Shown in pieces: positions 22,215 to 33,508 of a DNA stretch of 64,000 bases. A program made the position numbers and the translations under genes. Numbering within the stretch: position 1 is the first letter of the stretch; the number at the start of each line of letters is the position of its first letter. This DNA comes from Conexibacter woesei DSM 14684 (GTDB taxonomy: Bacteria > Actinomycetota > Thermoleophilia > Solirubrobacterales > Solirubrobacteraceae): positions 3,286,001 to 3,350,000 of the forward strand of contig NC_013739.1 of NCBI RefSeq assembly GCF_000025265.1, in the 5' to 3' direction. Below the pieces are notes generated by a model. That model did no database searches. It was not told the DNA's origin and saw only the letters and a list, made by a program, of their open reading frames with translations.

Positions 22215-22235
22215 CGGAATGGAGTCTGCATTCCG
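22215..22235 (+). terminator. Intrinsic terminator after recO (possible operator for ppdK)
   Basis: CGGAATG (22215-22221) pairs with CATTCCG (22229-22235) around a 7-base loop, then AATTCTTTT. An alternative stem ACTCC/GGAGT (22211-22225) would exclude it. Placed right after the recO stop, it fits a Rho-independent terminator; it also covers the -35 region of the ppdK promoter. Confidence 0.6.
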
Positions 22236-22247
22236 AATTCTTTTCCG

Positions 22248-22253
22248 TACAGT
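22248..22253 (+). promoter_or_regulatory. Candidate -10 box, leaderless start of ppdK
   Basis: TACAGT ends 6 bases before ATG 22260, and no Shine-Dalgarno is present. It predicts a leaderless ppdK transcript. Confidence 0.5.
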
Positions 22254-22259
22254 CCGCGA

Positions 22260-24956
<2,697 letters not shown>

Positions 24957-24978
24957 CCGTGCGACAATCAAGGGTGCG

Positions 24979-26031
24979 ATGCCGACCGCCTCCCGCACTC
25001 ATCCGACCGGTCCCGTCGCCGAGGCGTTCGAGGCGCGCATCCGCGAGCAGGAGGAGCGGGCGCTGTCGCCGCGCGCGACGCGCTCGTATCCGGCGGAGCG
25101 GGAGCGGCCCGCCGCCGACTGCGGGCTGCGGACGCCGTTCCAGCGCGACCGCGACCGGATCGTCCACTGCAAGGCGTTCCGCCGCCTGAAGCACAAGACA
25201 CAGGTGTTCGTGGCGCCCGAGGGCGACCACTACCGCACGCGCCTCACGCACACGCTGGAGGTGACGCAGATCTCGCGCACGGTCGCGCGCGCGCTCGGGC
25301 TCAACGAGGACCTGACCGAGGCGATAGGGCTCGGCCACGACCTCGGCCACCCGCCGTTCGGCCACATCGGCGAGGACGTGATCGACCGCTGCCTGCGGCA
25401 GCGCTTCGGTCGCCGTTTCCGCCACCACGAGCACTCGCTGCGCGTCGTCGAGCGGCTCGAGCGCGACGGCGTCGGCCTCAACCTCACCGCGCCGGTCCGC
25501 GACGGCATCCTCTGCCACTCCGGGCGCGCGCCGCAGCCGCGCACGCTGGAGGGAGGGATCGTGCGACTGCTCGACCGCGTCGCCTACATCAACCACGACA
25601 TCGACGACGCGATCCGCGCCGGCGTGCTCGACGAGCGCGACCTGCCGCCGGAGCCGATCGCGGTGCTCGGCGGCACCGGCCCGCAGCGGATCGACGCGCT
25701 CGTGCACGACGTCGTCGAGCACTCCGCCCGAGCCGGCGACGCGATCGTGCAGGGCGAGACCGCGGGCGCGGCGATGGCGGAGCTGCGGACGTTCATGTTC
25801 GAGCGCGTCTACCTCGGACCCGCCGCGCGCGCCGAGCACGGGAAGATAGAGCGCGTGCTGCGCACCCTCTTCGACCACTACGCCGAGCAGCCGGACGAGA
25901 TCCCGGTGCTGCTGCCGCCTGCCGACGCCGACCTCGCCGAGCGCGTCACCGACTACCTCGCAGGGATGACCGACCGCTATTGCATCCGGCAGTTCGAGGC
26001 GCTCACCGTGCCGAGCGCGTTCAACCCGTGA
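24979..26031 (+). CDS. dgt: dGTP triphosphohydrolase-like HD protein
   Basis: 350-residue HD-domain enzyme that removes triphosphate from dGTP/dNTPs. Metal ligands are His91, and His120-Asp121 in LGHDLGHPPFGHIGED. RDRDRIVHCKAFRRLKHKTQ (57-76) is the family N-terminal signature. AAGGG precedes ATG 24979. It overlaps dnaG by GTGA; the dgt-dnaG pair is common in Actinobacteria. Confidence 0.93.
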   Translation: MPTASRTHPTGPVAEAFEARIREQEERALSPRATRSYPAERERPAADCGLRTPFQRDRDRIVHCKAFRRLKHKTQVFVAPEGDHYRTRLTHTLEVTQISRTVARALGLNEDLTEAIGLGHDLGHPPFGHIGEDVIDRCLRQRFGRRFRHHEHSLRVVERLERDGVGLNLTAPVRDGILCHSGRAPQPRTLEGGIVRLLDRVAYINHDIDDAIRAGVLDERDLPPEPIAVLGGTGPQRIDALVHDVVEHSARAGDAIVQGETAGAAMAELRTFMFERVYLGPAARAEHGKIERVLRTLFDHYAEQPDEIPVLLPPADADLAERVTDYLAGMTDRYCIRQFEALTVPSAFNP

Positions 26032-27953
26032 GCCGCTACACCGCCGACTCCAAGGATCGCGTCGTCGACGCGGTCGACATGATCTCGCTCGTCTCGGGCA
26101 AGACCGAGCTGCGGCGCGCGGGCGTCAACTCGTACTTCGGCCGCTGCCCGTTCCACGAGGAGCGGACCGGCTCGTTCCACGTCCGCCCCGAGGAGAAGCA
26201 CTACCACTGCTTCGGCTGCCAGGAGTCGGGCGACCCGTTCGACTTCGTCATGAACACCGAGGGCCTCGACTTCAGAGGCGCGCTGGAGACGCTCGCCGAG
26301 CGCTTCGGCGTGACGCTGGAGGTCGAAGACGAGGACCCGCTCGCGAAGGCGCGCCGCGAGCGCCGCGACCGGCTCCACGACCTGCTCGACCGCGCCGCGG
26401 CCTACTACGCGCGCTACCTGTGGGAATCGGCCGAGGCGGCCGGCGCGCGCGATTACCTTGCGCGCCGCGGGCTGACCGAGGAGACGCTCAGAACGTACCG
26501 CGTCGGCTACGCGCCGAGCGCGTGGGACAAGATGCTGCTCGGCTCGCGTCAGGCCGGCTTCAGCGAGGAGGAGCTGCTGGCGACGGGCCTGGCGCAGAGA
26601 AGCAAGCAGCGGCGCGGGTCGCTCTACGACCGCTTCCGCGAGCGGATCATGTTCCCGCTCGCGAACGCGCGCGGGAAGGTCGTCGGCTTCGGCGCGCGCG
26701 CGATGCGCGACAACCAGCCGCCGAAGTACCTCAACACGAGCGAGGGCGAGGTCTTCCACAAGGGCAGCCAGCTGTTCGGCATCGACATCGCGCGGAGAGC
26801 GGCCGCACGCGCCGGCTCGATCGTGCTCGCGGAGGGCTACACCGACGTCCTGGCGCTCCACCAGGCCGGCGTGCAGAACGCCGTCGGCGTGATGGGGACC
26901 TCGTTGACGGAGGAGCAGGCGAGAGAGCTGGAGCGGACCGCGCGGACGCTGCTGCTCGCGCTCGACGCCGACCGCGCCGGCCAGGAGGCGATGGTGCGCG
27001 CCTCCCGGATCGCCGCCGGGCGCAGACTGGAGCTGCGCGTCGTCGGGCTGCCGGAGGGGAAGGACCCGGCCGACCTGATCCAGGAGGAGGGACCGGACGC
27101 CGTGCGCGAGCGGGTCGCGAGATCGGTCCCGTTCGTCGCCTTCCACGTCGACAAGATCCTGACCGGCTCCGACCTCGGCGACGCGGAGGCGAAGGACCGC
27201 GCGATCGCCGAGCTGCGGCCGGTGCTCGGTCCGGTGCCGCCGAGCGTGCTGCGCGAGGAGCTGATCCGGCGGATCGCCGGGCGGCTCGACCTCTCCGACC
27301 AGCTCGCCGCGACGCTGCTGGAGCAGAGCGCGGAGGAGACGGCGTCGCAGCAGGCGCAGTTCGCGCAGCAGGCCGGCCAGCAGGCGGCGGCCGCCGCCGA
27401 CTCGTACGACCCTGGCCCGGCGCCCCCGTCCTACGACGACGGGCCGGGAGTGGACGACGAGAGCGCCTACTACGCCGCGATGGCGGACATGCCGCCGGCC
27501 GCCCCCGCCGCACCGCCGCGCGCGGTGCTCGACCGCCGCGCCCGCACCGAGCGGACGTTCCTCGCGTTGTGCGTCGCGCTCCCGCGCGAGGGCGCCGCGG
27601 CGCTGGCGCAGCTCGACCCGCAGACGCACCTGACGAGCGACATAGCCCGCCGCGCCGCCGCCCACCTCGCTGCCGCCGGGCGCCTGGAGGGGCCGATGGA
27701 CGGCCTGCCGGCAGACGACCCGGACCTGGAGCAGTACGTCTTCGACCTCGTCAGACGGGCGAGCGCGGGCAGCGGCGCAGTCTCCGCCAGCCTCGAGCAC
27801 GCCCGCCTGATGATCGAGCTGGCCCACCTCGAACGCGGCATCGCCGCGGCCCGCGCCGCCGGCTCGGGCGGCGTCACCGAGCTCAAGCGCGAGGAGGGCC
27901 GGGTCCGCGGCGAGCTGCGCAGACTCGGCGAGCAGATCCAGTCGAGCGGCTGA
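26028..27953 (+). CDS. dnaG: DNA primase
   Basis: Makes RNA primers at the replication fork. The 641 residues have the zinc finger Cys40-x2-His43 ... Cys61-x2-Cys64, the TOPRIM domain (Glu269 in LAEGYTDV, then LLLALDADRAGQEA), an Ala/Gln/Pro-rich linker (about 440-500) and a C-terminal helical domain for DnaB contact. GTG start in the dgt stop (GTGA). rpoD, often next in other bacteria, does not follow. Confidence 0.96.
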   Translation: MSRYTADSKDRVVDAVDMISLVSGKTELRRAGVNSYFGRCPFHEERTGSFHVRPEEKHYHCFGCQESGDPFDFVMNTEGLDFRGALETLAERFGVTLEVEDEDPLAKARRERRDRLHDLLDRAAAYYARYLWESAEAAGARDYLARRGLTEETLRTYRVGYAPSAWDKMLLGSRQAGFSEEELLATGLAQRSKQRRGSLYDRFRERIMFPLANARGKVVGFGARAMRDNQPPKYLNTSEGEVFHKGSQLFGIDIARRAAARAGSIVLAEGYTDVLALHQAGVQNAVGVMGTSLTEEQARELERTARTLLLALDADRAGQEAMVRASRIAAGRRLELRVVGLPEGKDPADLIQEEGPDAVRERVARSVPFVAFHVDKILTGSDLGDAEAKDRAIAELRPVLGPVPPSVLREELIRRIAGRLDLSDQLAATLLEQSAEETASQQAQFAQQAGQQAAAAADSYDPGPAPPSYDDGPGVDDESAYYAAMADMPPAAPAAPPRAVLDRRARTERTFLALCVALPREGAAALAQLDPQTHLTSDIARRAAAHLAAAGRLEGPMDGLPADDPDLEQYVFDLVRRASAGSGAVSASLEHARLMIELAHLERGIAAARAAGSGGVTELKREEGRVRGELRRLGEQIQSSG

Positions 27954-27977
27954 CCGGCCCGCCTCGCGCCGTTGCGC

Positions 27978-29405
27978 CTACGGCGTGTAGTCCCTCGGCT
28001 TCAGCGCCACGATCGACGCGCCCCACGAGGTGTCCGCGCTGGGGAACGCGCCCGCCTGTGCTGCGACGCTGCCTCTTCTGGCGGCGACCTTGTCCGCGAG
28101 CATCGGGCCGTTCGCGGTGAAGCCGGCGGGCCATGCGCTCGCGAACCAGCCCCAGAAGTCGTAGGCGTTCCAGACCAGCAGCGAGTCGTCCAGCGCCGTC
28201 GTGATCGCCGGCGAGGTCGGCGTCAGCGTCGGGGTGCCGCTCACCTGTGTCGCGTGCGTGTCGACCGGCGTCACGTCGTCGGCGCCGCGGTACGCACCGA
28301 GGCCGTACGTCCAGCCGGTCGATGCGCCGCCCCATTGGAGCAGCGGCGCCGGTGTCGATCCGGCTCTGTACGTCGTCGCGTAGAGCAGCCAGGTGCCGAC
28401 GTCCCCCGTCGTCACGTGAGAGGAGAGCTTCGTCCAGCCGGTCGGGGTGACCGCGGTGGCGGCGCGGTCGCCGGTCAGTATGACCTGCATCACGAGCGCG
28501 TCGCCGTCGGTGAGTCCGGGCGGCAGCTTCGTCTGGCCGGAGGTCCCGTTCTCGATCGCCTCGGTGTGGCCGACCTGCTCCCAGCCGTCGGGCTCGTCGA
28601 ACGGCTGGTACTTCGCCTCGCCGACGTAGAGGGTCGACAGCGTCTGCGTGTAGTTGCCGACGCCGAACGTCCAGCCCGTCCCGCCTCTCGCGAACGTGCC
28701 GACCGGGTACTCGGAGTCGAGCGCGGTGTCGAATGCGGTGCCGTCGACGGAGAAGTCGATTCTGACGCCCTCGTGGACGTCGGCTCTGATCTCGAACCAC
28801 TGGTCGCGCGGCACCTGCATGAAGACGACCTGCCGCGTCCATCTGTTGTCCCAGTAGTTCAGGAACAGCACGGGACGGTCGTCGCTGCCGCTCGGTCTCG
28901 GCCCGATCCATCTCGCTCCGCCGACGCTGAGCGCCCATCTGGCGCCGCCCATGTTGACCCACCACGTCGGGTCCGAGCTGCCGCCGACGTTCTCCTTCCA
29001 CTGGAAGATGTTCGTCGCGCCGGCGGACGGCGGGATCCCGTACGAGGACGGGACGTAGTACGAGGCGCGGTAGGAGCCCGACACGTCGGCCGGAGAGACG
29101 CCGTTCGGCGACCACGTCTTGTAGACCTTCGCGTGCAGTCTGGCGGGGTCCGCAACCTGGAAGCGGCCGACCCGCTCGAAGCCGGTTCTCCAGCGCGGGA
29201 TTCTCTCGTCGTCGGCTCTCGGCGTCGAGATCAGGCCGTACGAGGTGTCGCCCGCGCCCCACCAGCTCCAGCCGATGAAGTCGTTGGAGGCGAAGCGATC
29301 GGACCATGGGAGCATGCCGGCTCTCATGGGATCGGCGCTGCTTGCTGAAGGCAGCAGCGCAAGGACGAGCACGGCGACGAGCGCCGCCAGCGACCGTGAT
29401 GACAC
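27978..29405 (-). CDS. Secreted two-domain protein, polysaccharide-lyase-like N-domain
   Basis: 475 residues from GTG 29405, behind a GGGGGA ribosome site, with signal peptide SLAALVAVLVLALLPSASS. Residues about 30-250 resemble the heparin-lyase-I-like jelly roll (ATNIFQWKENVGG, VFMQVPRDQWFEIRADVHEG). The second half is a beta-sandwich of the PPGW type found in actinobacterial and phage surface proteins (TPTGWTKL, YGLGAYRGADDVTPVD). It may bind or cleave an extracellular polysaccharide; activity is not assured. Confidence 0.6.
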   Translation of the reverse strand: MSSRSLAALVAVLVLALLPSASSADPMRAGMLPWSDRFASNDFIGWSWWGAGDTSYGLISTPRADDERIPRWRTGFERVGRFQVADPARLHAKVYKTWSPNGVSPADVSGSYRASYYVPSSYGIPPSAGATNIFQWKENVGGSSDPTWWVNMGGARWALSVGGARWIGPRPSGSDDRPVLFLNYWDNRWTRQVVFMQVPRDQWFEIRADVHEGVRIDFSVDGTAFDTALDSEYPVGTFARGGTGWTFGVGNYTQTLSTLYVGEAKYQPFDEPDGWEQVGHTEAIENGTSGQTKLPPGLTDGDALVMQVILTGDRAATAVTPTGWTKLSSHVTTGDVGTWLLYATTYRAGSTPAPLLQWGGASTGWTYGLGAYRGADDVTPVDTHATQVSGTPTLTPTSPAITTALDDSLLVWNAYDFWGWFASAWPAGFTANGPMLADKVAARRGSVAAQAGAFPSADTSWGASIVALKPRDYTP

Positions 29406-29463
29406 GAGTTCCCCCTGGTAGAGATTTCGGCCGAGTCTACGCGCGATCCTGGCGCGTCGCCAC

Positions 29464-30204
29464 TCAATCGGAGACGAGCAGCCGCGCGCCCAGCTCCGCT
29501 GTCGCGAGTCCGAGCAGCTCGCGGTTGCGCGCGTGCCAGGCGCCGCTGTCGAGATCCGTGCGCAGCGCGGCGACGGCGCGGCGCTCGACCACCGGTCCGA
29601 CGCCCGCCCACACGGACGTCGCGCGGCGAACGTCCTCGCGCAGGTACGCCTCAGGGCGGCGCCAGTGGGCGTGGAAGAAGCCGTCGGCGCAGTCCCACGG
29701 GATCTCGACCGGCTCTGCCCGCGCGCCGAGCGCCGCCATTCGCTCGGTGAGGCTGGAGCGTCCGGACAGCGACGCCGTGAGCTCCGGCAGGTATTCGCGC
29801 ACGAGCCAGAAGCGCGGGATCTGTGCGTACTCCCACTGGAACACGACGACGCGCCGCGCCACCCGCCGCAGCTCACGCAGCCCGGCGAGCGGGTCGCGCC
29901 AGTGGTGGTCGGAGAGGATCGCCGTCGCGGCGTCGAACGCGCCGTCGGCGAACGGCAGCGACTCCGCACTCGCGGCGACGCATGGCGCGGCCTCCGGCGG
30001 TCGCTGCGCGCGCATCACCGCCGACGGCTCCACGGCCGTGACGGCGCGGTCGGGCGGCTCGTACGAGCCCGTCCCCGCGCCGACGTTGAGGACCGTCTCC
30101 GCATCCCCGAGCGCCGCCCAGATGCGCGCCGCGATCCGCGGCTCCGTCCTCCGCCCGACCGCGTAGCCGGCGCCGATGCGGTCGTAGAGGTCGCCGGCGT
30201 CCAT
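29464..30204 (-). CDS. SAM-dependent methyltransferase
   Basis: 246 residues, class I Rossmann methyltransferase. Motif I is VLNVGAGTGSYE at 38-49, motif II VTAVEPS near 55, and motif IV-like FDAATAILSDHHW near 90. The family (Methyltransf_11) includes small-molecule and quinone methyltransferases; substrate unknown. The 12 bases before its start are all that separate it from the tRNA terminator. Confidence 0.85.
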   Translation of the reverse strand: MDAGDLYDRIGAGYAVGRRTEPRIAARIWAALGDAETVLNVGAGTGSYEPPDRAVTAVEPSAVMRAQRPPEAAPCVAASAESLPFADGAFDAATAILSDHHWRDPLAGLRELRRVARRVVVFQWEYAQIPRFWLVREYLPELTASLSGRSSLTERMAALGARAEPVEIPWDCADGFFHAHWRRPEAYLREDVRRATSVWAGVGPVVERRAVAALRTDLDSGAWHARNRELLGLATAELGARLLVSD

Positions 30205-30216
30205 GTCGTTTACGAC

Positions 30217-30242
30217 GAAAGCCCCGCGTGTGCAGGGCTTTC
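30217..30242 (-). terminator. Terminator of tRNA-Asn
   Basis: GAAAGCCC (30217-30224) and GGGCTTTC (30235-30242) form a perfect 8-bp stem with a 10-base loop, starting 5 bases after the tRNA 3' end. The A-rich/T-rich flanks are symmetric, as in bidirectional Rho-independent terminators. Confidence 0.75.
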
Positions 30243-30247
30243 TCGTA

Positions 30248-30320
<73 letters not shown>

Positions 30321-30380
30321 ACGCGCGCTGGGCATGGTAGCGGGCTTCGGTGTCGTGCGCTTCGGAGACCCGTGCGCCGA

Positions 30381-32153
30381 TCAGCCGGCCGGGCCGGCCA
30401 GCAGCTGCGTCATCGCCAGCTCGCGATAGAGCGCGTCGTGCTCGACCAGCTCGGCGTGCGTACCGGCGGCGCGGACGCGGCCGGCGTCGAGCACGACGAT
30501 CTGGTCGGCCGCGACGACCGTCGAGAGGCGGTGGGCGATCACGAGCACCGTGCAGCGCCGGGCGGCGCGCGCGATCGTGTCACGCAGCGCCATCTCGTTG
30601 CGCGCGTCGAGCTGGGAGGTCGCCTCGTCGAGCAGCAGGATCCGCGGCCGGCGCAGGAGCGCGCGGGCGATCGCGATCCGCTGGCGCTCGCCGCCCGACA
30701 GGCTCGTGCCGCGGCTGGCGATCTCGCTGTCGAGCCCTTCCGGCAGCTGCGCGACCAGCTCCTCCAGCCGCGTCTCGGCGACGACCTCGGCCAGCTCGGC
30801 GCCGCTCGCGCCGGGCGCGCCGTAGAGCAGGTTGTCGCGCAGCGTCCCGGCGAGCACGGGCGCGTCCTGCTCGACCGACCCGATGCTGCGCCGCAGCGTT
30901 CCACGCGGGATCGTCGAGATGTCGCGCCCGCCGAGCAGGACCGCGCCGCCGGTCGGCTCGTAGAAGCGCTGCAGCAGCGCGAACAGGGTCGTCTTGCCCG
31001 CGCCGGACGGCCCGACGAGCGCCGTCTGCCCGCCCTCCGGGACGCTGAACGAGACGTCGTGCAGCACCGGCGCGCGCTCGTCCCCGTAGGCGAACGCGAC
31101 ACGCGCAAACGAGATCAGCGGGACGCCGGGCGCCGGGCCTGCCGCGATCGCCGACTCCAGCACGCTGTCGGCCGGCGTCTCGACGTCGTCCTCGACGGGC
31201 AGCTCCTCGGTCGCGTCGAGCCGCGCGAGCGCGCCGAGCCCGGCCTGCAGCTCGATCCCCGCCTGCACCAGGCCCGAGACCGGCTCGGCGAGGTAGAAGA
31301 GGTAGAGCAGGAACGCGACCAGCGCCGCGACGTCCATCGCGCCGTCGGCGACGCGCGCGCCGCCGACGCCGAGCACGGCGAGGAACGAGACCTGGATCGC
31401 CAGCCCGGTCGCGACCCCCAGCACCGCCTGGTGGCGCGCCAGCTCCAGTCCGGCGCCGTAGGAGCGCCTCGCGGCGTCCTCGATCGCGGCCGTCTCGCGC
31501 GCCTCGGCGCCGCTCGCCTTCACCGTCCGCACAGCCGCGAGCGAGCGTTCGAGCACCGAGCCGATCTCGCCGACGGCGGCCTGGCCGCGTTCGGTCGCAC
31601 GGCTGATGCGGGGGAGCAGCACGAGCACGCCGAACGCGATCGTCCCCAGCACGCCGAGCGTGACGAGCAGCAGGACCCAGTCGACGACGGCCATCAGCAC
31701 GATCGCGCCGAGCAGGCCGACCGCGCCGTTGACGAGCTGCACGACGCCGTTGGAGGCGGCCGCGCGCAGCAGCGTCGTGTCCGACGTCATCCGCGTTATC
31801 AGGTCGCCGGGCGACTGGCGGTCGATCGCCGGCACGCGCAGCCGCAGCATCCGCGCCGCGAGCCCGAGCCGCGCGCGCAGCACGATCCGCTCCGCGGTCC
31901 GTTCGAGCAGCAGCAGGTAGGTGCCGGTCAGCAGCGCGCCGACGACGACCAGCGCGCTCAGCACGACGATCGGCGTCAGCACCGACTCGCGCTCCTGCAG
32001 CGCCTCGATCACGCTCTGCGCCGCGAGCGGCTGCGCGAGCGCCGCGCCGCTGCCGAGCAGTCCGAGCAGCGCGCCCGCTGCGAGCACGCGGCGGTGCGGT
32101 CGTACGTGCGGCCCGAGCGCGCGCCAGGAGACGGCGGAGGCGGTTGCGGACAT
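30381..32153 (-). CDS. ABC exporter (fused permease-ATPase)
   Basis: 590 residues, an MsbA/MDR-type half transporter acting as a homodimer. About six membrane helices span 20-310. The ATPase has Walker A GPSGAGKT, Q-loop EQDAPVLAGTLRDNLLYG, signature LSGGERQRIAIARALLRRP, Walker B ILLLDEATSQLD and IAHRLSTV. ATG 32153; divergent from hicA. Substrate (lipid, drug or peptide) cannot be read from sequence. Confidence 0.92.
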   Translation of the reverse strand: MSATASAVSWRALGPHVRPHRRVLAAGALLGLLGSGAALAQPLAAQSVIEALQERESVLTPIVVLSALVVVGALLTGTYLLLLERTAERIVLRARLGLAARMLRLRVPAIDRQSPGDLITRMTSDTTLLRAAASNGVVQLVNGAVGLLGAIVLMAVVDWVLLLVTLGVLGTIAFGVLVLLPRISRATERGQAAVGEIGSVLERSLAAVRTVKASGAEARETAAIEDAARRSYGAGLELARHQAVLGVATGLAIQVSFLAVLGVGGARVADGAMDVAALVAFLLYLFYLAEPVSGLVQAGIELQAGLGALARLDATEELPVEDDVETPADSVLESAIAAGPAPGVPLISFARVAFAYGDERAPVLHDVSFSVPEGGQTALVGPSGAGKTTLFALLQRFYEPTGGAVLLGGRDISTIPRGTLRRSIGSVEQDAPVLAGTLRDNLLYGAPGASGAELAEVVAETRLEELVAQLPEGLDSEIASRGTSLSGGERQRIAIARALLRRPRILLLDEATSQLDARNEMALRDTIARAARRCTVLVIAHRLSTVVAADQIVVLDAGRVRAAGTHAELVEHDALYRELAMTQLLAGPAG

Positions 32154-32206
32154 GCGGCCAGGATCGCCGACGCCTGCCTGGTTGTCCGTGCGGATAACCC
32201 CCCGGA

Positions 32207-32225
32207 TACAATCGGACGCGTCCGC
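32207..32225 (+). promoter_or_regulatory. hicAB promoter and 12-bp palindromic operator
   Basis: TACAAT (32207-32212) is a good -10, with TTGTCC 19 bases upstream as a possible -35. Directly next is the perfect palindrome CGGACGCGTCCG (32213-32224) at the expected transcription start, well placed for autoregulation by the toxin-antitoxin complex. Confidence 0.55.
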
Positions 32226-32247
32226 TACCGGCTGAGGGGGCCCGCGC

Positions 32248-32493
32248 GTGGGGACGAAGACGAGCTTCCCGGCACTCAAGCCCGCACAGCTGATGGCGGT
32301 GCTGCAACGCGAGCCGCTGGCGTACGAGATCGTCCGCCAGCGCGGCTCGCACCGGCGGCTGCGTTCGCGCAACGGCCACCCGGACATCGGCTTCTCGTTC
32401 CACGGCGGCATCACCCTCCCGCCCGGTCTCGTGCGGAAGGTGCTTGTGGGAGACGTCGGACTCAGCGAAGATGTCGCAAGGAGCCTGCTCTGA
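32248..32493 (+). CDS. hicA: HicA-type mRNA interferase toxin
   Basis: 81 residues of the HicA dsRBD-like fold: KPAQLMAVLQREPLAYEIVR, then RQRGSHRRLR with catalytic His35, and a C-terminal helix (LVRKVLVGDVGLSEDVAR). HicA cleaves mRNA in a translation-independent manner. GTG start behind a GAGGGGG ribosome site. The stop overlaps the hicB ATG (TGATG), the usual tight coupling. Confidence 0.85.
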   Translation: MGTKTSFPALKPAQLMAVLQREPLAYEIVRQRGSHRRLRSRNGHPDIGFSFHGGITLPPGLVRKVLVGDVGLSEDVARSLL

Positions 32494-32786
32494 TGAGAAC
32501 CGCACAGCTGATCTACCACGACGAGCCCGAGGGCTGGTGGGCGGCGTCGCCCGACCTGCCCGGCTACTCCGCGGTCGGAGAGTCGTTCGAGGACGTCCGC
32601 CGTCTCGCTCGCGAGGGCGCGCCGTGGTACGCCGAGGAGGAGTTGGACTTGCATCATCTCGTGCCGGGCCCGCGTTCCTGGTGGACGTCCCCGAGCGTCG
32701 GGCAGCGCGCCCGGCTGCAACTGGCCGCACCGGGCCCCAACCCGGGCTTCTCGATCCGCATCAGCGGACTGCCGAGAGCGGCCTGA
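32493..32786 (+). CDS. hicB: HicB-type antitoxin
   Basis: 97 residues with the partial RNase-H-like HicB core: EGWWAASPDLPGYSAVGESF at 14-33 is diagnostic. The C-terminal 40 residues are Pro/Arg/Ser-rich and show no ribbon-helix-helix or HTH DNA-binding domain, which most HicB proteins have. Co-translated with hicA. Confidence 0.82.
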   Translation: MRTAQLIYHDEPEGWWAASPDLPGYSAVGESFEDVRRLAREGAPWYAEEELDLHHLVPGPRSWWTSPSVGQRARLQLAAPGPNPGFSIRISGLPRAA

Positions 32787-32787
32787 C

Positions 32788-33204
32788 GTGGAGGCCGACC
32801 TCCTCCTCTGCGACCACGCGGAGGCGATCAACGGGAAGCTCTACATCATGGGCGCGGCGTGGAACCTGCTGCAGGCGCCCGAGCAGGCGATCACGATCGC
32901 GCTGGCGATCGTCGTCAAGGTCGCCTGGGACGAGGCGGACACGTCGCACGAGCTGATCGCCGAGCTGCTCGACGCCGACGGCGAGCGAATCGTCATGAAC
33001 GGCGAGCCGGTCGCGCCGAGCGGGCGCTTCGAGCTGGGGCGGCCGACCGGCGTCAAGCCCGGCTCGACGCTCAACATGCCGCTCGCGTTCAACCTCAGCG
33101 GCCTCGTGCTCGGCGTCGGCCAGTACGAGTGGCGGCTGACGATCGACGGCGACCCCGTCGCGCGAGCGCCGTTCGCCGTCGTCGACCCGGTCGCGGCGGT
33201 GTAG
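32788..33204 (+). CDS. DUF6941-like protein
   Basis: 138 residues beginning MEADLLLCDHAEAINGKLYI, a start typical of a conserved actinobacterial beta-sandwich family (DUF6941 by recollection). It has no signal peptide or membrane segment. GTG start one base after the hicB stop, so it may be read from the hic promoter. Function unknown. Confidence 0.65.
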   Translation: MEADLLLCDHAEAINGKLYIMGAAWNLLQAPEQAITIALAIVVKVAWDEADTSHELIAELLDADGERIVMNGEPVAPSGRFELGRPTGVKPGSTLNMPLAFNLSGLVLGVGQYEWRLTIDGDPVARAPFAVVDPVAAV

Positions 33205-33207
33205 CCG

Positions 33208-33504
33208 ATGAAGCTCTACGTCTGCTGGGGGACGTTCGAGGTCCCGGTCGTGCGCGCGCACCCGTGCAAGGTCGCTCATGACGCGCTGCTCGCCGCAGGC
33301 CACGAGCCGGAGGTCGTCAAGGCCTACAGCTTCGGCCCCGTGCCGGAGGCGCTCCAGACCGCGGCGCGCAAGGAGGTCAAGCGCCTCACCGGGCAGTCGT
33401 GGGTGCCGGTGCTCGTGACCGACGACGGCGAGGCGATCCACGAGTCGAAGGCGATCGTGGCGTGGGCGGCGACGAACCCCGCGAGTTCCGCGTCGCCCGC
33501 CTGA
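33208..33504 (+). CDS. Thioredoxin-fold protein, GST N-terminal type
   Basis: 98 residues with beta-alpha-beta start LYVCWGTFEVPVVRAHPCKV, the cis-Pro strand SWVPVLVTDDGEAIHESKAI typical of GST N-terminal/glutaredoxin-like domains, and single Cys in HPCK rather than CxxC. Lies three bases after the preceding gene. Probable glutathione- or mycothiol-linked redox role; not certain. Confidence 0.75.
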   Translation: MKLYVCWGTFEVPVVRAHPCKVAHDALLAAGHEPEVVKAYSFGPVPEALQTAARKEVKRLTGQSWVPVLVTDDGEAIHESKAIVAWAATNPASSASPA

Positions 33505-33508
33505 CCCG

